64,000 nt of DNA from Amphiura filiformis (GCF_039555335.1 NC_092629.1:33435796-33499795), one strand, 5' to 3'. Numbered from the stretch's first letter, positions 39,485 through 50,857 are shown. Notes: generated by a model from the letters alone, not told the origin. Translations and numbers: made by a program.

Positions 39485-40283
39485 CTCTAGATATAAACAG
39501 TGTTAGTAAATGGTGCAATTTTTACATCTAAATTTATTCCTTGTAAATCAAATATATTAATAAGGTTGTTTATTATAAAAGTTAAACAATAAACTTGTAA
39601 TGATAAAAGGGAACTGTAAAAGTACAATATTATCATGATTTGAAGAAAAAAAATTGTGGCATGTCATTTTGCAAAATTCTACACTATTGGAAAAAGAGCA
39701 TGAACATTTTGTAAAACCATGTCACTCACAAAATTCTAAAAATGTTCATGCATGTAAAGATTTCCTGGTTTACAGCAGCGGTTCTCAAACTGTAGCTTGT
39801 GACCTGTTTTTGGGTTGTTAATTTTTTTCCACATCAATATGGTGACTTTGGTGCCGGGCTTTGGTGAAACCAAGATCAAATTTTTGCTCCTCATAAACCA
39901 CAGCAAAAAGGATTTTGTTAGCCCAAATGTGCTGAAATGTGCATATTATTCACATGGTGTGCTATAAACGGAGTAGGCAAAGCGCTTAGAGAAAAGACAA
40001 GAAAAGGAAAAGAACTACACAGTTGGTCTTAGAAGATTTTTTAAGGTGGAGATATTTTCTTGACCATCGATGATGGTGGGCAACTCATTCCAGAAATATA
40101 GCCTTGCATTTGAAAATGCATAATCGTCAGCTTGTTTATTGGAACAAGGCTCTTTGAATATGACAGCAGAGCCAGATTGAAGTGCATCTAAGGAAGTTTT
40201 GTGGGTCCGGGTTGAAAATATGAAGAGCTATAACAAGGTGGAGTGATTGAGTATGGAAAGCTTTGAATGTCTGGACAATGAGC
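39485..40283. other. Intergenic with repeat edges
   Basis: A hAT-like end CAGCGGTTCTCAAACTGTAG at 39775 has no partner. From about 39960 (GGCAAAGCGCTTAGAGAAAA) a retroposon-like sequence runs to 40283, where a MITE is inserted. Confidence 0.4.
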
Positions 40284-40287
40284 TTAA

Positions 40288-40662
40288 GGGTATACGAGGT
40301 ATTGTTGGTCGAAGCAGCCAAAACAAATCGATTTTCATTATCTGAATCAATATATTATTGAAAAATAATACTTTGGTGTTTTGCAAAAGTTCATTCTACA
40401 AATCATATACTTTGAAAACTTGCTTAATTTATTGTTGTTAATGAGTTATGTACGTTTTACAAAAGTGTTGTTGTTTCAGCCCTCTTTACAACATAACTCA
40501 AGAACCACAGGACCTACAAAAGTTTATTGTGATATTTGAATTCTTCTACACGCACGCTATGAATTGAGCAATGCAATTTTTGCTAAAGCTCACTGCCATT
40601 CGCAAGATGCTGTGCACTAATTTTTTTTCTTGCTGCTTCGACCAACAATACATCGTATACCC
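40288..40662. mobile_element. TTAA-flanked MITE (second TTAA family)
   Basis: GGGTATACGAGGTATTGTTG, then GTCGAAGCAGC, pairs with GCTGCTTCGACCAACAATAC and ATCGTATACCC. TTAA lies at 40284-40287 and 40663-40666. Confidence 0.85.
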
Positions 40663-40666
40663 TTAA

Positions 40667-40982
40667 TACGTTGGTTGTGAAACTTATATCTCTTTTTGTC
40701 AAAAATGGCTGATACGACAGTATATCACCCTATAATATTATTGTACTTACTCTACATTCATGTAAGTCATGTAAAGTGCCTTCAAATATAGATCAATATT
40801 TTTTGATTTGGAAATAATGACATATCACCTTTTTCTGTCAGTTGGACATCCAGACTTTAGTTCCATCCATCTCTCTTACTCCCCAGAGCTGGAGTAAAAC
40901 TTTGCAATGCAGTATAGTGAGTATACACTTTCTGTTCATTTTAAAGTTTCAACTGTTATATGAAACACTGAGGCTGTTGTTT
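40667..40982. other. Intergenic, nothing recognised
   Basis: No feature seen. Confidence 0.4.
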
Positions 40983-41349
40983 TAAAGACCCATTCAGTGA
41001 TCCCAGCGCAATTGTAAAAAAATTAAAATTGTTTAAAAGTGAAGGATAAGTCATTCAAATTGTCGTTTGGTATTTTCGAAATGACAAATTTGGCAAAAAA
41101 ACGAAGAAAACAGCAGTACTGACAAAATTGAAGCCCCATTCAAATACATGTAGCTAATTTAGATACTGTCAGTATCTAAATTACAGATTCGTGTAAAATG
41201 TCTTATTTTGTCTTAAATACACAGCTTTCGGCTGAACCACTTGCAGGCTATGTTAATTAGCACACCTATAACAATGACAAAGGTACTAAAATCTGAATTT
41301 TGATGATTTTTGCGATCGTCCGGATGAGCAAATCACTGAATGGGTCTTA
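40983..41349. repeat. Inverted-repeat element
   Basis: TTAAAGACCCATTCAGTGAT pairs with ATCACTGAATGGGTCTTAA. The centre carries a palindrome ATTTAGATACTGTCAGTATC TAAAT at 41157-41181. Confidence 0.65.
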
Positions 41350-41771
41350 AAAGTCAGGAAGGTATTTATAGAATAAAAGAAATATATTGTACTTTAGTTG
41401 AAGAGCTCTAGGAGCGATTTGTTAGCCTAATCGTAATTACAACAATAAACAAAATTGCTTTGTTTAACTACAAACATAACAAATTTGGACGATTCAAATT
41501 AGGTTTAAGTTGGAATATATCCAAAATAAACATTACAAAATATGACTAATATCAAGTTTATGTTAATGCATATTTTAAAAGGGCGTATATTATGACTAAA
41601 AGTTCTGTTTTAATAACAAATAAATGTCTGCTGTATCTTACATTATTCTGTATGTATCATTCAATCGCTTTTTGTTTAAAAAATGGTAATAAACTTGGCG
41701 TAAGGAAACTTGCTTCAAGAGCAATGCCTGTTCCTTTTTTGTGTGAAAACAAATCATCTTATTGAGGCCTG

Positions 41772-41893
41772 TCGACTGCATATCCGTTTTTACACGCTTT
41801 TCAATACGGAATGAATGCTAACCTCCCGTGACATCATCCAAGCAGCAAAGTTCATTTCCCATTGAAAAGCGTGTAAAGATGGATATGCAGTTT
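41772..41893. repeat. Hairpin-forming inverted repeat
   Basis: CTGCATATCCGTTTTTACAC and GCTTTTCAATACGGAATGAA pair with TTCATTTCCCATTGAAAAGC and GTGTAAAGATGGATATGCAG. Confidence 0.7.
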
Positions 41894-42479
41894 ACCATTA
41901 TGTATTCTGTGTGAACATTCCATGGGGTGTATGGATATCAACTGCAATAGCTTACTAAGCACCACTTGCAAAAAATAAGCCAACTTCAAGGGTGATGCAG
42001 GCTCCTAGTCTTAGGTTTAAAATCTACACAGCCTGATCTTTTCTACAGGCCCAAACCCAAATGTTAAATTTGACACATGTTGTAACATTTGCTGAGGAGG
42101 ATGCTCTCAATGTTCTATGTTTTTCAAAATTCAGATTTTTAAATGATTGTAACCCTACCTGAATAAACTAACATTGCAAAAATGAAGGCTTTAGTTGCTG
42201 TATTGATTACAATCAAGATATCTAATCAAATACGGTACAGGGTCGGATTTACACCCGGGGTGTCACTCCCATTGTGGTCTGACCATCCGCGATAATCAAC
42301 TTTTGAAAAGCACCCTAAACAAGGATTTAACCTTTGGCTAAAACGATACCCTAAACAGGGATTTTATTCCTTCCATCAAATTTCATACCCTAAAATTTCA
42401 TTTCCGCGTATTAGCAATTGCAATTTTGCTACCCTTTTTTTGTCTCGCCTGAATGTTCAGGGAGAGACTTAGTAATCAC

Positions 42480-42545
42480 TATGGTGTGTGTGTGGGGTGT
42501 GTGTGTGTGTGGGGTGTGCGTGCAGGGGGGGTGCGTGTGTGTGTT
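42480..42545. repeat. GT-rich simple repeat
   Basis: GTGTGTGTGGGGTGTGTGTG and onward. Confidence 0.9.
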
Positions 42546-42552
42546 CGGAAAA

Positions 42553-43460
42553 AGCTTGTGAACGCGTTATCTTGAGAACCGTAAGTGCTATGATGATGAA
42601 ACTCTATAGGGGGTAGCATGACCAGAGGGTGTCGACCTGATTAGATTTTGAGCGCAAAATATGGTAATTAAGTACCTAATTTGCATAATTTATGCGTAAT
42701 AAGCAAAATACCTTGTGAACAGATTATCTGGAGATCCGTATGGGGTACAGTGACGTAACTTGGTGGGGAGTAGCGTGGCCAGATGTTCTCGACCTGATTA
42801 GATTTTCAGCGCAAAATATGCTAATTAAGTACCTAATTTGCATAATTTATGCGTATTTGATGCGTATCAAGCAAAAAAACCTTGTGAACAGCTTATCTGG
42901 AGATCCGTATGGGATACAGTGACGTAACTTGGTGGGGAGTAGCGTGGGCAGATGTCCTCGACCTGATTAGATTTTCAGCGCAAAATATGCTAATTAAGTA
43001 CCTCATTTGCATAATTTATGCGTATTTGATGCGTATCAAGCAAAAAACCCTTGTGAACAGCTTATCTGGAGATCCGTATGGGGTACAGTGACGTAACTTG
43101 GTGAGGAGTAGCGGGGCCAGAGGTTCTCGACCTGATTAGATTTTGAGCGTAAAATATGGTAATTAAGTACCTAATTTGCATAATATATGCGTAATCAGCA
43201 AAATACCTTGTGAACAGATTATCTGGAGATCCGTATGGGGTACAGTGACGTAACTTGGTGAGGAGTTGCGGGGCTAGAGGTTCTCGCCCTGATTAGATTT
43301 TGAGCGTAAAATATGGTAATTAAGTACCTAATTTGCATAATATATGCGTAATAAGCAAAATACCTTGTGAACAGATTATCTGGAGATCCGTATGGGGTAC
43401 AGTGACGTAACTTGGTGGGGAGTTGCGTGGCCAGAGGTACTCGACCTGATTAGATTATCA
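42553..43460. repeat. Minisatellite, units of about 157-170 bp
   Basis: The marker TATCTGGAGATCCGTATGGG (or a close variant) starts at 42724, 42894, 43063, 43220 and 43377: steps of 170, 169, 157 and 157. A diverged first unit begins near 42553. The repeating 60-residue open frame MGYSDVTWWGVAW is a by-product. Confidence 0.92.
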
Positions 43461-43995
43461 TGAGGTCAAAGGTCACATACAAGGTCAAAGGTCAACTGAG
43501 GTCACCAAATCTTTTAATAATTAATTTTCAACTGTGCATCACATATCCCAATAACAGCTTGATCGGTCATGTAATTAAGGAAATATGACGACTTTAAGAT
43601 AGTCGCTTTCTTTGTAAAGTATAGCAAAGTAGCACTTTCAATGAGTGATAACTCGTAAAGGAAGCATCTTTCTGTTTTGATTTATTTGATGAAATAGTTC
43701 TTTGGTATTGCCAAATTTGATTTTTCAGCGCAACATACTTTTTCCAATTTCGTGAGGTCAAAGGTCACATACAAGGTCAACTGAGGTCACCAAATCTTTT
43801 AATAATTAATTTTCAACTGTGCATCACATATCCCAATAACAGCTTGATCGGTCATGTAATTAAGGAAATATGACGACTTTAAGATAGTCGCTTTCCATGT
43901 AAAGTATAGCAAAGTAGCACTTTCAATGAGTGATAACTCGTAAAGGAAGCATCTTTCTGTTTTGATTTATTACTTTGATGAAATAGTTCTTTGGT
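43460..43995. repeat. Direct duplication of about 280 bp with AGGTCA motifs
   Basis: The block from GAGGTCAAAGGTCACATACA to TTCTTTGGTATTGCCAAAT is repeated from 43752 with few changes; the second copy lacks one AAGGTCA unit. The start has AGGTCAAAGGTCA twice. Confidence 0.88.
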
Positions 43996-44004
43996 TTTGC
44001 CAAA

Positions 44005-44330
44005 TTTTTGGATGGTCATTACGGGGTCATCCGAGGTCACTCAGGGGTCATCTGAGGTCAAGTTATTAAAAACTCGTATGGGCATGAAACTTGGTGGGTA
44101 CAGTCATCATTTAAAGCCAAATTTTTGGAAGGTCATTTTGGGGTCACCAGGGGTCATCTGAGGTCAAATTAGTAAAAACTATCGTATGGACATGAAACTT
44201 GGTGGGTACAGTCAACATTTAAAGCCAAAATTTTAGAAGGTCATTTCAGGGCCACCAGGGGTCATCTGAGGTCATATTAGTAAAAACTGTTGCATGGGCA
44301 TGAAACTTGGTGGGTACAGTTACCATCGGC
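44005..44330. repeat. Three tandem units of about 102 bp
   Basis: Each unit has GGGGTCATCTGAGGTCA, an ATGAAACTTGGTGGGTACAG segment and ATTTAAAGCC. AGGTCA words continue here. Confidence 0.85.
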
Positions 44331-44935
44331 CAGATAATCGTGCCCAGCCGATAACTGCCAAATTCATTTACCTCTCTACCAACAGTTATCGCAAAAGCAG
44401 GCGGTCACAAAAGCAGGCGAGACTCGTGGTTCGAGAACCGCCTTGTTTCTCCAATTTTTCATGTTTTTGACACCCTAAACACGATACGCGCGTATCGTGC
44501 TTACCCACGAAAAACTACCCTTTTTACGCGTTTTTATTATCGCGGATGGTGTACAGGCCACAATGGGAGTGACCCCCGGGGGGATTTACCTTTCTGGGGG
44601 TCCTGGGCCAGGCCAAAATTTGGAGGCCCCCATTACCGTGAGGCATGTTCACTAAAGTTTTGCTTTAGGTATAGATCGATTGTGTCGGCATGAGCATTAC
44701 AACATAAAGAGAGAGATGAACAAAGATTTAGCTAGGACATTCCTAATTTCAGACTATTTTAGCACAAAATGAAGGTGAATTTTTCAATACAACTTGCCAG
44801 TTTGCACGAAAATTTTTACAATGTTGGCCAAAAACATGGTGTTTTGGGGCTAAAAAGGATGATGCACAGGACAATTTTGGGGGCCTCCAAAATTGTGGGG
44901 CCCTGGGCCTGGGCCCAATGGTAAATCCGGCCCTG

Positions 44936-45521
44936 TATGTGTGCTATCATTATATTCATATCATTATATTCATATTCACAGGCGTAGATCCCGGAGATCT
45001 GCATTTGAAATAAGGCGCGTCCTTGCGTCAAATACCCGTGAAAGTAGGCGCGGACCCGCAAATTTCCTCCAAGCAAAGAGCAGAAAATCCTAGTTTAGTT
45101 GTTATCTGGTTCGCATAATACGTCCAGCTCCCTGGGTACACTTTCATTTTAGTTTCCCATCAAGTTTTCAACCCAAGTTTTCAATTTTCTTGAAAATTAG
45201 TGAGGACCCTTGAAATTTCAAAGGCAAAGGTCCGGTGTACGTGTCGGACCCTTGAAAATTGGTGAGGACCCTTGAATTTTTTTTTCTTATTTCAAGGCCT
45301 GCCGGAGATCCCCCCTGGCAGGGGGGATGATCCATACAATCATCCCCCAATGTTGATGGCTGTATGTGGGTTTCTCGGGGGTTTCTGATAAAATTTACAT
45401 CATATTTGGCCATTTTAGGCCCAAAAGTGCGTACACTTTGCATGGATTTAGGCCTATTCCACATTTGCACCATATTTCAACAGCTTAGCTTCAAAATAGC
45501 GCGCATTTAACTTATTTTCCC
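44936..45521. other. Intergenic, partial repeats
   Basis: GTGAGGACCCTTGAAATTT occurs twice (45200 and 45257) and CAGGCGTAGATCCCGG at 44980 looks like a MITE end without a partner. No gene. Confidence 0.4.
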
Positions 45522-45690
45522 GCAGGGGGGGGTACTCAATTTTGATTTTGGTAGGGACGTGCCGCTGAGAATTTGAAAGTGGAAACATACCGTAGCTGTT
45601 TTCATTTAATCATGTGAATGGGTATGAATAGGTTTTATAGGGTTCACGGGTACCCCGGGTTTGAAAGAGGTTGGTTATGTGGACTAACCC
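45522..45690. repeat. G-run repeat shared with 5085-5150
   Basis: GGGGGGGGTACTCAATTTTG and TAGGGACGTGCCGCTGA parallel GGGGTACTCAGGTTCGGTTT and TAGGGGAGTGCTGCTGA at 5092. Confidence 0.55.
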
Positions 45691-46097
45691 ACTTAAAAGT
45701 GGGAAGAGTTAAAGGGCCAATCAAAATATGATGTGTTATACATGTTCTACTTTTAATAATAATTTCATCATGACCAAAATAATACTGTTTTATGTGATAG
45801 ACCTATAAGAAATATTCCAAACTGAGTGTATATGCTTGGAGTACAGGTAAATATAATATCAATATATATCAGCAAAGGAACAAAGCACAAACATGTCTTT
45901 GTAATACTAATATCAATAATACATGTATAAAAGGCTTATTGGAAGTTGTTGCGTCCAACTTGGTTTATACGAAAACCATAATGTTTGGTTATTATGGCCT
46001 GTCGCCGCCCAGTCGATTTCTATTGGTTGTATGAATGCAATTCCATTCCTCTTACGGTGTATGGAATGACCGAAAAACTTAAATGAGGTGTCAGTTC

Positions 46098-46408
46098 ACT
46101 ATACGCTGGCGAAGTTACGTAATTAATCGGATTAATTACCATAGCAATAGGTGAAAACAATTTTGTACATATCGCGCTGCACTACAAGCAGGTTACACTC
46201 ATCAACTGTGTATGTCTGCAATCATAGATTGAATACAATACTGGTCTTTTCAAAGATACTAATCTTACAGGTGCAAGTAATCAGCATGATATGGTTCAAT
46301 GAAGAGGTACCGAGTGAACGTATCAGTGCTGCGCGGTATATTCAAAAATTGTTTTCACCTATTGCTATGGTAGTTAATCCGATTATTACGTAACTTCGCC
46401 AGCGTATA
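46098..46408. mobile_element. Foldback element Q with an extra arm at 46648-46752
   Basis: TATACGCTGGCGAAGTTACG and CATAGCAATAGGTGAAAACA pair with TGTTTTCACCTATTGCTATG and CGTAACTTCGCCAGCGTATA. The left arm recurs at 46648-46752, extended through AATATACCGCGCTGCACTGA, so there are three arms. Confidence 0.8.
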
Positions 46409-46759
46409 AAGGTACTATAGAGGTTATCCGTGTTCTATTATAAGCTGCATATCCTATCAGCGACTATACCTTGTTTAGGACTTTCAAAAGAAGTACCTGC
46501 ATGTGCAACCACAACTGTTTCAAAATAGCCCGCCAATGTCATGCAGGTAACTCCGAGGTCATGCATTGAATTGGTTTGAATGGGGAATACTACGGGAACC
46601 AGCGCCTTTGGTTAGAAGTCACACATGGGTAAAGTATATATAACCTCTATACGCTGGCGAAGTTACGTAATAATCGGATTAACTACCATAGCAATAGGTG
46701 AAAACAATGTTTGAATATACCGCGCTGCACTGATACGTCCACGCGGTACCTCTGCATTG

Positions 46760-47280
46760 TGTTTTTAAGCAAATAAAATTCCCTATTAATAAGCTTATTT
46801 GCATATTTTGTCTACCTTTCCATTAATCCACTCTCCAGCTTAAACGCTATCACCAATCAACTTCAAACTTTGTCTTGTGATAGTATTCTTTATATTTAGG
46901 CATACCAACCGTTGTTGTGGGGGGCACCTCAATTACGAACCGCGTAATTCTAGTTTCAAGAACTGAATGTCACCACGTGATGTCACCCGCCACCATAGAA
47001 GGTGTGCAAAACAAGCAAACAAGGCCATTAGCAAAATTAAGACAATTGACAATGATTGAAGTCTACTCAATTCCGGATGTTTAGTAATTGCCTTATTGTT
47101 CATAAGACGTCAGTGCAGACAATTTTCTTAACATATGGGGACATAAGGCATGATAGTCTATAAATGTACATGTAGAAAATATTAAAAGAATGAGGATAAT
47201 TATCTTCTCTTCATATGTGCTAAGCACAAGCTGTCGCTGTTTTCATTATTGGTTTGAAAGAGAGACATATAGAGACAAAG
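46760..47280. other. Intergenic, nothing recognised
   Basis: No feature seen. Confidence 0.4.
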
Positions 47281-47352
47281 GGAGGGGAAGGAGAGAGGAG
47301 GGGTGTAGGGAGAGGGGGTGTATAGAGAGAGAGAGGGGGGGGGAGAGATATG
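47281..47352. repeat. GA-rich simple repeat
   Basis: AGAGGAGGGG, AGAGAGAGAG and similar purine runs. Confidence 0.85.
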
Positions 47353-47582
47353 TTACTGGTTAAATGGACACTATCGGATACAGGGGTGAAAATTCAAAAT
47401 TGTTGAAAAACTTTCCAATGTATTCCTCCATTTATAAGGATTCAGAGCAAGTATATATATAGTTTGACCTATTGGCTTAAAGTTTCTTTAGGCAGGGTAG
47501 CACCATTCTAGCCCTACTATATACTCCGAGACACCATGCTTTAAACTGAGATTTGCTGAAAACCCAGTGATAGCTCACAACC

Positions 47583-47630
47583 CACTAACCGCTGTCCCCG
47601 AGAAATGTCTCGGGGACAGCGGTTAGTGTG
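47583..47630. repeat. Perfect 22-bp hairpin
   Basis: CACTAACCGCTGTCCCCGAG A, a 4-base loop, then T CTCGGGGACAGCGGTTAGTG. No mismatch is seen in the stem. Confidence 0.9.
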
Positions 47631-47685
47631 TTAAGCAGTTCTCGGGGTATAGCGTGTCTCTAGTTTTATAGCATGTAAAAAAAGC

Positions 47686-48358
47686 CCGGGGGCCAATTAC
47701 ATTACGTGATGGACACCATGCTCATGTATGGACTCTTGAAACGCACCCTAAACGAGTATTACTCAGCGCGTGCAAAACATACCCTAAACAAGTATTTTGC
47801 CATTTTTTTAACACTAAGGGAGTGATCGTTATTTATGGCAGGGGGGAATGGGTAAATTTAGGGGAACACAAACATTTTTGTGGTCTTGAGGGGGGAACCT
47901 GAAATTTTTAGTTGAACCAGGAGGGGGATTGTTAAATTTTAAATGGAGAAAATTGGGAAAACACGGGGAACGCGAAAATTTTGAGCGGACGCGAGGGGGA
48001 ACGCGAAATTTTTGTCGATATTTTGCCAAAACACCCATTCCCCCCTGCCGTAAATAACGATCGGTCCCTAAGAAAGTAAAAGTTGAGGTTCTTGTTTATT
48101 ATTAGTAGTTTGATGTTTCTTATATTTTACGCTACGATGTGTTCTGATAGAAGTCAAACATAGCCTCTATTTCACCCTTTTTTACCCTAGCAAGTATTGT
48201 GCTTGGAAAAGTATACTCTTTTTCCTAATTTTTGGCATTTTTGACACCCTAAACCGCCTACAGCGCTGTACTTGCCCAATGCTGAAAAACAACCCTTTTT
48301 ACTTGTTTTTTTTACATGAGCATGGTGTCCACCTTGAAATACAAGTGGCCCCCCGGGA
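47686..48358. mobile_element. MITE of the CCCGGGGG type, split by another MITE
   Basis: CCGGGGGCCAATTACATTAC and GTGATGGACACCATGCTCAT at the left; ATGAGCATGGTGTCCACCTT and AAGTGGCCCCCCGGG at the right. ACACCCTAAAC-type words inside resemble MITE N1. Interrupted at 47818-48068. Confidence 0.75.
47818..48068. mobile_element. Harbinger-type MITE with TAA duplication, nested
   Basis: GGGAGTGATCGTTATTTATG pairs with CGTAAATAACGATCGGTCCC. TAA at 47815-47817 and 48069-48071. Confidence 0.82.
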
Positions 48359-48497
48359 ACAAAGAAAGAAAAAAAGGCCCTGTAGTAGGGCTACACCATT
48401 CTCCCGTTATAAGCGAATAATACTGATAGTGGATTCATAAATACAGTGCCTGGAAAAACATCTGTTAACATGGTGGGCTCTAATCTAATGTAAGAGT

Positions 48498-48590
48498 GGA
48501 AAAAATCACCCCCAGAAGAGTGAAAATCACTCCAAAAGAGTGAAAATCACTTCCTAAAAGTGAAAAACACTCCTAACAGAGTTGGAACCA
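48498..48590. repeat. Short tandem repeat, ~20-bp unit
   Basis: GAGTGAAAATCACTCCAAAA-like units occur about four to five times; each unit is itself near-palindromic (GAGTGAAAATCACTC). Confidence 0.85.
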
Positions 48591-48732
48591 CTCTTTCAAT
48601 TTTAAGGTGTGATATATTCATATTGTGTTCTGTGAAATCATTTTTGTTCTTTTTAAACAATCTGTTTCTTGCAAAACATTTAATGAGGTTTTGTTCAAAT
48701 TTGAAAACCTTGAAAATTAAAGCTTTATTATA

Positions 48733-49345
48733 GGGGAAACTGGGGTAATTGTGGCCCCTTTTGCATTTTTACCATGTAATTCTTTAAGTATGAACTGGAG
48801 AAGTAAAATTTCTGCATGAGTGGATAGAGTTAATGGGTACGTATAAGATGTGATAAATATAATTGGAAAATATATTACAATTTGCATAATAATTAACATA
48901 TTGATGTTTTAGGGGCCACAATTTCCCCAAGTGGGGTAATTGTGGCCCCTGAACAAAATATAAAATTTAAAGAGTATTGTGAATCCAGTTCTTCCTGATA
49001 ACTATTAATAACATGTTTTATAGTCATTGCAATAATTCTAGGCCATCTGAACTGGTTTATTTACCAGAAAAAGGTATTTTAAGGCATTTTGTAAAATACT
49101 TGTTATTATGCTAATTTTTGCATGCCGAAACTGTGGCCGGATCTGACTGTTCATTATACTTCCTTGTTTTGACTTGAAAACATACTAATTATGTCTTTTT
49201 TGTTTCAATAATGACCCCAAATGGCTAATTTGATTAACATATAACAGATTAATGACCAACATAGCTTTTTAGGGGGTCAAATGCAAGTAATTTGCATAAG
49301 ACATGAACAGGGGCAACATTTACCCCAAGCGGGGTATTACATAAT
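48733..49345. repeat. GGGGTAATTGTGGCCCC repeats
   Basis: GGGGTAATTGTGGCCCCT at 48743 and 48934, an inverted GGGGCCACAATTTCCCC at 48912, and a weaker GGGGCAACATTTACCCC near 49310. No target duplication fixed. Confidence 0.6.
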
Positions 49346-49539
49346 ATGCAAATTTAGCTCATTAAATAAACAATTTTTTTATAAAATTGCTATATCAATG
49401 GGAACTGTTATGATTACCTTTCATGTCAAACACATACAAAATAGTCAGTGATACAACCAACAAGTACCACCCCTATGAATAAAAAGTGGACTTGTCACTT
49501 TTTTAGAGCCATTTGCGATGTCGCTCCACTAATTAGAAC

Positions 49540-49820
49540 CCCCTCATAAAAATGTTAATTACATCACACATATTATTGATTAAAATTATGAACAACAAAG
49601 GACCGAGTATACTGCCATGAGGAACACCCGTATTGACAGCTATTGACAGCGAGTGACTCAGAAATGGACTCTTTAAAAGAAACTTGTTGAATCATGTCCG
49701 TTAAATAGGATCTAAACCACTTAACAGTGTTCTCGGTAGAACCAATGTCGTGCAATTTATTTAACAAGATATCATGATTGACCGTGTCGAAAACCTTACG
49801 AAGATCTATAAAGACGATTC
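49540..49820 (-). mobile_element. LINE fragment, RT palm, minus strand
   Basis: On the minus strand: FDTVNHDILLNKLHDIGSTE, then KWFRSYLTDMIQQVSFKES and, after a frame shift, a segment equal to GVPHGSILGPLLF. It meets a plus-strand LINE head to head at about 49820. Confidence 0.75.
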
Positions 49821-49825
49821 AATTC

Positions 49826-50857
49826 ATCAATTATTCCCACCTTAACGACAGTTATTAACATATCACTAAAGTCTGGCACTTTTCCCAACTCCTTGAAACA
49901 AGCTATTGTCACCCCTATCATAAAGAAAGCAACCCTGGATCCTAATGAACTTAAAAATTATAGGCCTGTCTCCAATATTAAATGTTTTTCAAAAATTATG
50001 GAAAAATGTGTTATGTCACAGATGTTTTCCCATATGTCTCCAAATTGTTTGCTGGACCCTTACCAATCTGCTTACAAGCCTAATCATGGAACAGAACTGC
50101 TCTTCTGAAAGTGAAAAATGATATTCTATGTGCACTGGACAACAAAAAAGCTGTTTATCTTGTATTATTAGATCTAAGTGCAGCTTTTGATACTATTGAC
50201 TTTGATATTTTGAATGATAGACTTGAAAAATCTCTTGGCATTAATGGAGCCGTGCGATCCTGGATACTCTCCTACCTCAAAGGACGCAATAGCCAAGTTG
50301 GTATAGGTGGTGATTTTTCTAAAACTCAAACAATGGAATTTGGCCTACCCCAGGGATCAGTGGTAGGTCCTGGGATGTTTAGCTACTACACATACCCACT
50401 TGGAAAAATTATCCAGAAACACAGATTGAACTATCACATATACGCAGATGATACGCAAATAACTGCTCTTTTCAAATTGGAATCATGTATTGCTGAAATC
50501 AAGAATTGGATGAATGTAAATAAGCTTAAACTGAATGAAGATAAAACCGAATTCTTTGTTGCTAGCTCTGCATATAATTTGAAATATATATATGAACCAA
50601 CTCTTAACGTATGTGGAACAATTATCAAACCATCTGATTCTGTACGCAACCTTGGAGTTCTTTTTGATTCAACCATGTCTATGTCATCTCAAATATCTGC
50701 TGTCTCTCGCTCTTTAAATTATCATCTTCGTAATATAGGACGCATTCGCTGTTGTATTGATAATGATACTTGCAACCATGCTGTCCGCTCACTTGTTATT
50801 TCTCGAATTGATTATTGTAACTCTTTATTATATGGAACAACTGTAAACAAGAAATGT
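49826..50857 (+). mobile_element. LINE C, RT domain (first piece)
   Basis: In order: LKQAIVTPIIKKATLDPNEL, NYRPVSNIKCFSKIMEKCV, LDPYQSAYKPNHGTE, a one-base frame fault near 50105, LVLLDLSAAFDTIDFDIL, FGLPQGSVVGPGMFSYYTYP, YHIYADDTQI (catalytic YADD), LKLNEDKTEF, VRNLGVLFDSTMSMSSQISA, ISRIDYCNSLLYGTT. These are RT motifs 1-9 of a CR1/L2/Daphne-group LINE. Catalytic residues are intact, so the copy is fairly young. It is cut at about 50857. Confidence 0.9.

Larger units (their letters stand above)
42441..44455. mobile_element. Helentron-like non-autonomous element (inner level)
   Basis: Starts TGTCTCGCCTGAATGTTC and ends CAGGCGAGACTCGTGGTTCG AGAACCGCCTTG. The 10-bp GTCTCGCCTG near the 5' end is inverted near the 3' end, followed by a GGTTC-GA-GAACC hairpin. 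It entered a T run without a visible duplication: the empty site is at 21331-21346 (ACCCTTTTTTCCAATT). Subterminal inverted repeats, a 3' hairpin, internal tandem repeats and T|T insertion are the described layout of Helentron-derived HINE/DINE-1 elements. No Rep-helicase is present. Confidence 0.7.
42253..44581. mobile_element. MITE N2 (middle level), 8-bp duplication GGATTTAC
   Basis: The ends match MITE N1 at 21145-21465 (CACTCCCATTGTGG / CCACAATGGGAGTG). It is flanked by GGATTTAC at 42245-42252 and 44582-44589, a piece of the outer element. It is split by the 2-kb insertion at about 42441-44455. Confidence 0.88.
42238..44935. mobile_element. Outer CAGGG element of a three-level nest
   Basis: CAGGGTCGGATTTAC at the left and GTAAATCCGGCCCTG at the right are inverted. 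Only 15 bases of the left side remain before the next element begins. No matching 8-bp duplication was found; both flanks have TA. GGCCCCCATTACC and GGGGCCCTGGGCC blocks in the right part suit hAT-like MITEs. Confidence 0.7.

Noticed and set aside
42740-43091. Two nearly identical 60-residue frames MGYSDVTWWGVAW...
   Set aside because: Products of the 169-bp minisatellite, not genes.
42238-44935. 8-bp duplication for the outer CAGGG element
   Set aside because: Flanks ATACGGTA and TATGTGTG do not match; only TA is shared, so the superfamily is left open.
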